Below are positions 6,262 through 9,640 of a DNA stretch of 9,640 bases, piece after piece. Numbering within the stretch: position 1 is the stretch's first letter; each line of letters opens with the position of its first letter. The position numbers and the translations under genes were made by a program. The stretch comes from JBCBRD01 sp039819885 (GTDB lineage Bacteria; Pseudomonadota; Alphaproteobacteria; Rhizobiales; Hyphomicrobiaceae), in NCBI GenBank assembly GCA_039819885.1, contig JBCBRD010000121.1, positions 1 to 9,640 of the forward strand. The letters are read 5' to 3'. Under the pieces are notes generated by a model that was given only the letters and a program-made list of their open reading frames with translations, was not told where the DNA came from and searched no databases.

Positions 6262-6942
6262 GTGGCGACGCGCGACGACATCATGATCGAGATTACGCCG
6301 CAGGTTCTCCTGAAGGCGTACAGTTGTGGCATCTTCCCCATGGCTGAAAGCTCGGATGATCCTGCTCTGTACTGGATCGAACCGCAGCATCGTGGGATCT
6401 TGCCACTCAATCAGATCCACATTCCAAAGAGGCTTGCGCGCACCATTCGGACGACCAATCTTGTGGTCAAAATCGATTGCGACTTTGAAGGTGTCATCTC
6501 GGGTTGCGCTGCATCTCAGCCGGGACGACGGTCCACGTGGATCAATAAGCGGATCCGTAATCTTTATCGCGAGCTGTTTCGCCTGGGTCACTGCCATACT
6601 GTTGAAGTGTGGGATGGCGATACTCTCGTTGGTGGCCTGTATGGCGTAGCGCTTGGTGGGGCGTTTTTTGGCGAGAGCATGTTTTCATCTGCGCGCGATG
6701 CTTCGAAGATTGCTCTTGTTCACCTGTCGGCACGATTGGTTGCCGGCGGGTTCTCTTTGCTCGACACGCAGTTTGTAACTGAGCATCTCCGCCAATTCGG
6801 TACGGTTGAAGTTGAGCGCGATGATTTCCATCATCGGCTTGAACGGGCGTTGAAGGTTCGTGCTGATTTTGATCTGCTACCGCACGACGCCAGTTCTGAG
6901 TTGGTGTTGGCGTTCATCGCGCGTGCTCGCCAGGGCCGATAA
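6262..6942 (+). CDS. aat: Leucyl/phenylalanyl-tRNA-protein transferase
   Basis: Aat adds Leu or Phe from aminoacyl-tRNA to the N-terminus of proteins that begin with Arg or Lys, making them N-degron substrates for ClpS and ClpAP in the cytoplasm. The 226-residue length is typical (E. coli 234). Family hallmarks are YSCGIFPMAES at 20-30, YWIEPQHRGILPL at 37-49 (start of the GNAT-like fold), STWINKRIRNLY at 91-102, GHCHTVEVWDGD at 109-120, GGAFFGESMFS at 132-142 and SLLDTQFVTEHL at 165-176. Glu138, Asp168 and Gln170 correspond to the catalytic Glu156, Asp186 and Gln188 of E. coli. The GTG at 6262 is chosen because GAGGAG lies at 6246-6251. An ATG at 6283 (residue 8) is the alternative and also fits the family. 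It follows accC by 145 bases in the same direction and converges with the small gene at 6973-7185. Confidence 0.96.
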   Translation: MATRDDIMIEITPQVLLKAYSCGIFPMAESSDDPALYWIEPQHRGILPLNQIHIPKRLARTIRTTNLVVKIDCDFEGVISGCAASQPGRRSTWINKRIRNLYRELFRLGHCHTVEVWDGDTLVGGLYGVALGGAFFGESMFSSARDASKIALVHLSARLVAGGFSLLDTQFVTEHLRQFGTVEVERDDFHHRLERALKVRADFDLLPHDASSELVLAFIARARQGR

Positions 6943-6957
6943 ATCTCTCGTCTTTCA

Positions 6958-6979
6958 GGCGACAATCGCCATCTACTTT
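6958..6979 (+). terminator. Weak candidate terminator after aat
   Basis: GGCGA (6958-6962) and TCGCC (6966-6970) form a short 5-bp hairpin with a 3-base loop, followed by ATCTAC and a run of five T at 6976-6980. The stem is short and the T run is displaced, so termination would be inefficient. It lies in and just beyond the 30-base convergent gap and overlaps the end of the minus-strand gene. Confidence 0.3.
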
Positions 6980-7185
6980 TTGATGCGCGATCGCATGTCG
7001 GCTGCAAACTCTGCTTCGAGTGCGGCTTCAAATTGCAGCAAGTCCTCTGGGACTGGCATGCCGAATGCTTTCATCTCGTTGATTTTTTCCATTAGCTGAA
7101 GATAGAGCTCATGGCGGTCTTCTGGTTCGTTTTGCATCTGTGTCATCAACACACCGACTTCGGCTTTCAAATTTTCAAAACTCAT
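6973..7185 (-). CDS. Small acidic helical protein of unknown function
   Basis: This is a 70-residue protein with no signal peptide, membrane segment or cysteine. It begins MSFENLKAEVGVLMTQMQNE, continues with a charged run including EPEDRHELYLQL, then a central GMPVPEDL turn at about residues 42-49, and ends in a helical tail closing with RSRIKK. Two amphipathic helices joined at the Gly-Met-Pro-Val-Pro turn are likely, suggesting a small helical hairpin that binds a partner. I believe similar short proteins occur in other alphaproteobacteria, but I cannot assign a domain name. The start is well supported: AGGAGA (complement of 7192-7197) precedes the ATG by 6 bases. Codon use looks like that of its neighbours. 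It converges with aat, with 30 bases between stops. On its other side the rne terminator lies 127 bases upstream of its start, so it must have its own promoter, which I could not identify. Confidence 0.8.
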   Translation of the reverse strand: MSFENLKAEVGVLMTQMQNEPEDRHELYLQLMEKINEMKAFGMPVPEDLLQFEAALEAEFAADMRSRIKK

Positions 7186-7311
7186 TGCGTTTCTCCTGGC
7201 TGATTACAACTGTGAGCAGGGGGCCTGTCTTTGGTGCGTGGGAGATTTGCTTTCATTCAGTGCGCAAAAGGCTGCCATACAATTTAGTGGTTTTGATTGA
7301 TCTGGAACATG

Positions 7312-7340
7312 AAAAAGGGCCTGACATTTCTGTCAGGCCC
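7312..7340 (-). terminator. Strong rho-independent terminator of rne
   Basis: On the minus strand GGGCCTGACA (7340-7331) is followed by the loop GAAA and the exact complement TGTCAGGCCC (7326-7317), then five T (7316-7312). The perfect 10-bp GC-rich stem with a GNRA tetraloop and T run ends rne 70 bases after its stop codon. The stem is symmetric, but the plus-strand reading has no T run. Confidence 0.93.
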
Positions 7341-7361
7341 TCCAAAACCGTTTCATACAAG

Positions 7362-7387
7362 GCGACCACAGCATTTAAACTGGTCGC
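7362..7387 (-). repeat. 7-bp inverted repeat in the rne 3' untranslated region
   Basis: GCGACCA (7362-7368) and TGGTCGC (7381-7387) are exact complements around a 12-base AT-rich loop. The repeat lies between the rne stop and its terminator, giving the transcript a second possible hairpin. RNase E mRNA is commonly controlled by its own product, usually through the 5' leader; a role for this hairpin is speculative. Confidence 0.5.
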
Positions 7388-7409
7388 GGTAGCGCTTTGT
7401 TACGTCGCA

Positions 7410-9640
7410 TTACTCACCAAGGATACGGCGTTGCCACCATCCGCGACGAGACGTGGTTTGTTCAGTTGGTGTTTCTGAGGCCGCCTCAGCTGGTTGCTGA
7501 AGCCGTTCAGTTTCATCTGGGTTGACGTCCCCGTTTGGGCCAACCGTGACGCGTTCTACGCGGGGTTTGTCGATGATCGGAGCCGTGCGCTTCGACCGGT
7601 CCGGAGCCAGATCTTCGGTTGGGTCCGCGGCACTTTCCGATTGGCGCGTTGTCTCTTGGGCTTTGACGCTTTCAACCCCGGGCGTGAGCTCCACCTGCTC
7701 AGCGCTACCAGTGGATTGATCGCCTGCAACTGTGGCTGAAGCTTCTTCGGCATCTGTCTTTGGCTTGGCTTTACGTGTCGAGGCGCGACCGGTGCCTGAG
7801 CGCGCCCGTGAGCGGCGTTTCGGGCGCTCTTTGTCGTCTTCACTGTCATTTGCTGCTTGTTCAGCACTGCCGACGTCATCGGCTGCGCTGGCTTCCGCTG
7901 CGGTCTGTTTGTCTTCGTTTGTGTCGCTTTGAGCTTCACTGGCGTCAGTCGTCGATGGGCTGGTTGCAAGCGCCTCTGGTGCTTCAGCATCTGCAGCCCC
8001 AGGCGTGGTGATCTCTATTACGCCTGCAGAGACAGATGGTTGTGGGCCGAAGCCTGGGATATCCGAGTCTTCATTGTCGCTTTCGGCCTCGTCACCGTTT
8101 GTCGTATCTTCTGACGCGTCCTCGCGTTGCGCTTGGCGCTCGCGGTTTCGGCGACCGCCACGGCGTCCGCGTCTGCGTCCTCGGCGAGACCGTGGCTTAT
8201 CATCGTCACCGTTCTCACTGTCATCGCCTTCACCGAGATCGCCGGACGTATCGTCTGAAGATGCCTCGCGCGCAGTGTCGGTTTCTTCGCCATCTTCCCG
8301 GCTTTCGATGTCTTCTGCATTGGTTTCAGACGTGCGACGTCCACCCCGTCTCCGGCGTCGGCGGCGTTTTCTACCACCTGCCTCGTCGTCACTGCTGCGT
8401 GCACTAACGTCTTCACCATCTGATGTGGTTTCGATTTCAGATGTGGTTTCTTCGTTCTCGTCGTCTGTCTCAAAACCCCAGTCCATATTGACGGCGGCTT
8501 TGTCTGCGGCGCGGCGTTTTGGAGGTGCGCTAGCAGGCCCCCGTTCAATCGCGAAGTTCGCACCGACCATTTTTTCGGAGGCTTCAATGGCGATTGCGTA
8601 ACCGCAACGGTTTTCCATATCGACGACGAAGTCGCGTTTGTTGTTCAAGATGTAGAGTGCGACATCTGATGTCGTGGTTGCCGTGAGTGACCCGCGCTGA
8701 CGGCTCATGACTGCGTCTTCCAGCCCACGCAGCACGGCCAGTGAGATGGACTCAGTTGAGCGGATGATGCCAGTGCCCTGACAATGCACACACTGCGTTG
8801 TGGAACCTTCGAGGACGCCTGTCCGCATCCGTTGCCGGGACATTTCAAGCAGACCGAAATGCGAAATGCGGCCAACCTGGATACGGGCACGATCGTGCCG
8901 GAGCGCATCTTTTAGTTTGCGTTCGACGGCGCGGTTGTTGCGCTTCTCGTCCATGTCGATGAAGTCGATCACAATCAAGCCAGCGAGGTCTCGAAGCTTC
9001 AGCTGACGTGCAAGTTCTTCGGCAGCTTCCAAGTTTGTGTGGAGAGCTGTTTCCTCAATCGAGAATTCACGCGTTGAGCGGCCAGAGTTTACGTCAACCG
9101 CAACGAGTGCCTCGGTCTGGTTGATGACCAGATAACCGCCGGATTTCAGAGTGACCTGCGGGGAGAACATTGCGTTCAGTTGCCGCTCGATCTGGTAGCG
9201 CGTGAAGAGTGGCTCTGGGTCTTTGAAGGCGACGACGTTTTTGGCATGCGATGGCATCAGCATGCGCATGAAGTCTTTGGCTTCGCGGTAGGCGTGATCG
9301 CCGGCCACGACGACTTCGTCAACGTCCTTGTTGTAAAGATCGCGGATTGAACGCTTGATCAGGTTGCCTTCCTCGTAAACGAGGCTTGGGGCTGTCGATT
9401 CCAGTGTCAGCTCGCGAACACTCTCCCAGAGCCGGAGAAGGTATTCAAAATCGCGACGAATTTCTTGTTTGGTGCGTGCTGCGCCTGCTGTGCGGATAAT
9501 CAGCCCCATGCCTTCTGGCACTTCCAACTCGTTGGCGATGGACTTCAGCCGCTTGCGATCCTGCGGGTTGGTGATTTTGCGGGAAATGCCGCCACCGCGC
9601 GCTGTGTTGGGCATCAAGACAGTGTAGCGACCGGCAAGGG
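7410..9640 (-). CDS. rne: Ribonuclease E, C-terminal 742 residues (N-terminal end beyond right edge)
   Basis: RNase E is the main endonuclease of mRNA decay and rRNA/tRNA processing and the scaffold of the RNA degradosome. The visible part begins LAGRYTVLMPNTARGGGISR, which aligns with the region after the S1 domain, so the S1 domain and true start are outside. Counting from codon 9617 as 1, the DNase I-like domain has Asp175 and Asn177 in AVDVNSGR (E. coli Asp303, Asn305) and Asp218 in VIDFIDM (Asp346). The zinc-link cysteines are 276 and 279 (CVHCQGTG, nucleotides 8781-8792), which join subunits of the tetramer. The small domain ends near residue 360. The remaining 375 residues are low-complexity and disordered: acidic Ser/Asp/Glu/Thr/Ala tracts alternate with three Arg/Lys-rich blocks at 8334-8378, 8136-8195 and 7758-7832, likely RNA-binding. 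The C-terminus, RRGWWQRR (nucleotides 7425-7448), matches the Gly-Trp-Trp peptide that docks PNPase in Caulobacter. Total length would exceed 850 residues. Confidence 0.97.
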   Translation of the reverse strand, partial: LAGRYTVLMPNTARGGGISRKITNPQDRKRLKSIANELEVPEGMGLIIRTAGAARTKQEIRRDFEYLLRLWESVRELTLESTAPSLVYEEGNLIKRSIRDLYNKDVDEVVVAGDHAYREAKDFMRMLMPSHAKNVVAFKDPEPLFTRYQIERQLNAMFSPQVTLKSGGYLVINQTEALVAVDVNSGRSTREFSIEETALHTNLEAAEELARQLKLRDLAGLIVIDFIDMDEKRNNRAVERKLKDALRHDRARIQVGRISHFGLLEMSRQRMRTGVLEGSTTQCVHCQGTGIIRSTESISLAVLRGLEDAVMSRQRGSLTATTTSDVALYILNNKRDFVVDMENRCGYAIAIEASEKMVGANFAIERGPASAPPKRRAADKAAVNMDWGFETDDENEETTSEIETTSDGEDVSARSSDDEAGGRKRRRRRRRGGRRTSETNAEDIESREDGEETDTAREASSDDTSGDLGEGDDSENGDDDKPRSRRGRRRGRRGGRRNRERQAQREDASEDTTNGDEAESDNEDSDIPGFGPQPSVSAGVIEITTPGAADAEAPEALATSPSTTDASEAQSDTNEDKQTAAEASAADDVGSAEQAANDSEDDKERPKRRSRARSGTGRASTRKAKPKTDAEEASATVAGDQSTGSAEQVELTPGVESVKAQETTRQSESAADPTEDLAPDRSKRTAPIIDKPRVERVTVGPNGDVNPDETERLQQPAEAASETPTEQTTSRRGWWQRRILGE

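Noticed and set aside
7501..7990. Minus-strand frame of 144 codons within the rne tail, rich in Gln, Lys and Arg
   Set aside because: It is an alternative frame of the repetitive RNase E tail, and the correct frame ends in the GWW peptide.
8005..8601. 198-codon open frame on the plus strand, Ser/Arg/Pro-rich, opposite rne
   Set aside because: It mirrors the Arg- and Asp/Ser-rich low-complexity codons of the RNase E tail on the other strand. It has no recognisable domain and the minus-strand reading is a known protein.

Overview
The window reads as an ordinary chromosomal segment of an alphaproteobacterium, most likely of the order Hyphomicrobiales (Rhizobiales). The grounds are moderate-to-high GC, the aroQ-accB-accC cluster followed by aat, and an RNase E with Arg-rich disordered tracts that ends in a Gly-Trp-Trp peptide, as known from Caulobacter and relatives. 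The assignment is inference from gene content and protein style. I saw no insertion sequence, CRISPR array, tRNA, rRNA or phage gene.

Left part (1-3537). A class I/II PLP-dependent aminotransferase runs leftward off the window edge (681 down to 1). A divergent spacer of about 350 bp, carrying a CRP-like palindrome at 833-848, separates it from two rightward envelope genes: a BepA/YfgC-type M48 metalloprotease with a helical repeat tail (1030-2421) and a DsbA-family thiol oxidoreductase/isomerase with an ScsC-like N-terminal domain (2546-3388). Both carry export signals. Together they look like a periplasmic protein-quality unit, closed by a strong intrinsic terminator at 3504-3537.

Middle part (3538-6942). 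aroQ (3-dehydroquinate dehydratase), accB (biotin carboxyl carrier protein) and accC (biotin carboxylase) form a tight rightward cluster with spacings of 72 and 31 bases. AccB and AccC are the first half-reaction partners of acetyl-CoA carboxylase; AroQ belongs to the shikimate pathway and is a frequent genomic neighbour of accBC. A 145-bp gap with a possible promoter leads to aat, the leucyl/phenylalanyl-tRNA-protein transferase of the N-degron pathway.

Right part (6943-9640, minus strand). A 70-residue acidic helical protein of unknown function converges with aat. Beyond it, a strong terminator on the minus strand ends rne (RNase E). The whole disordered C-terminal half of rne and most of its catalytic domain are visible; the S1 end lies outside the window.

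I found no convincing undescribed system. The items most worth a second look are the second CxxC at the extreme C-terminus of the DsbA-like protein, the CRP-like palindrome, the ATGA-coupled mini-ORF between aroQ and accB, and the small unassigned protein beside rne.
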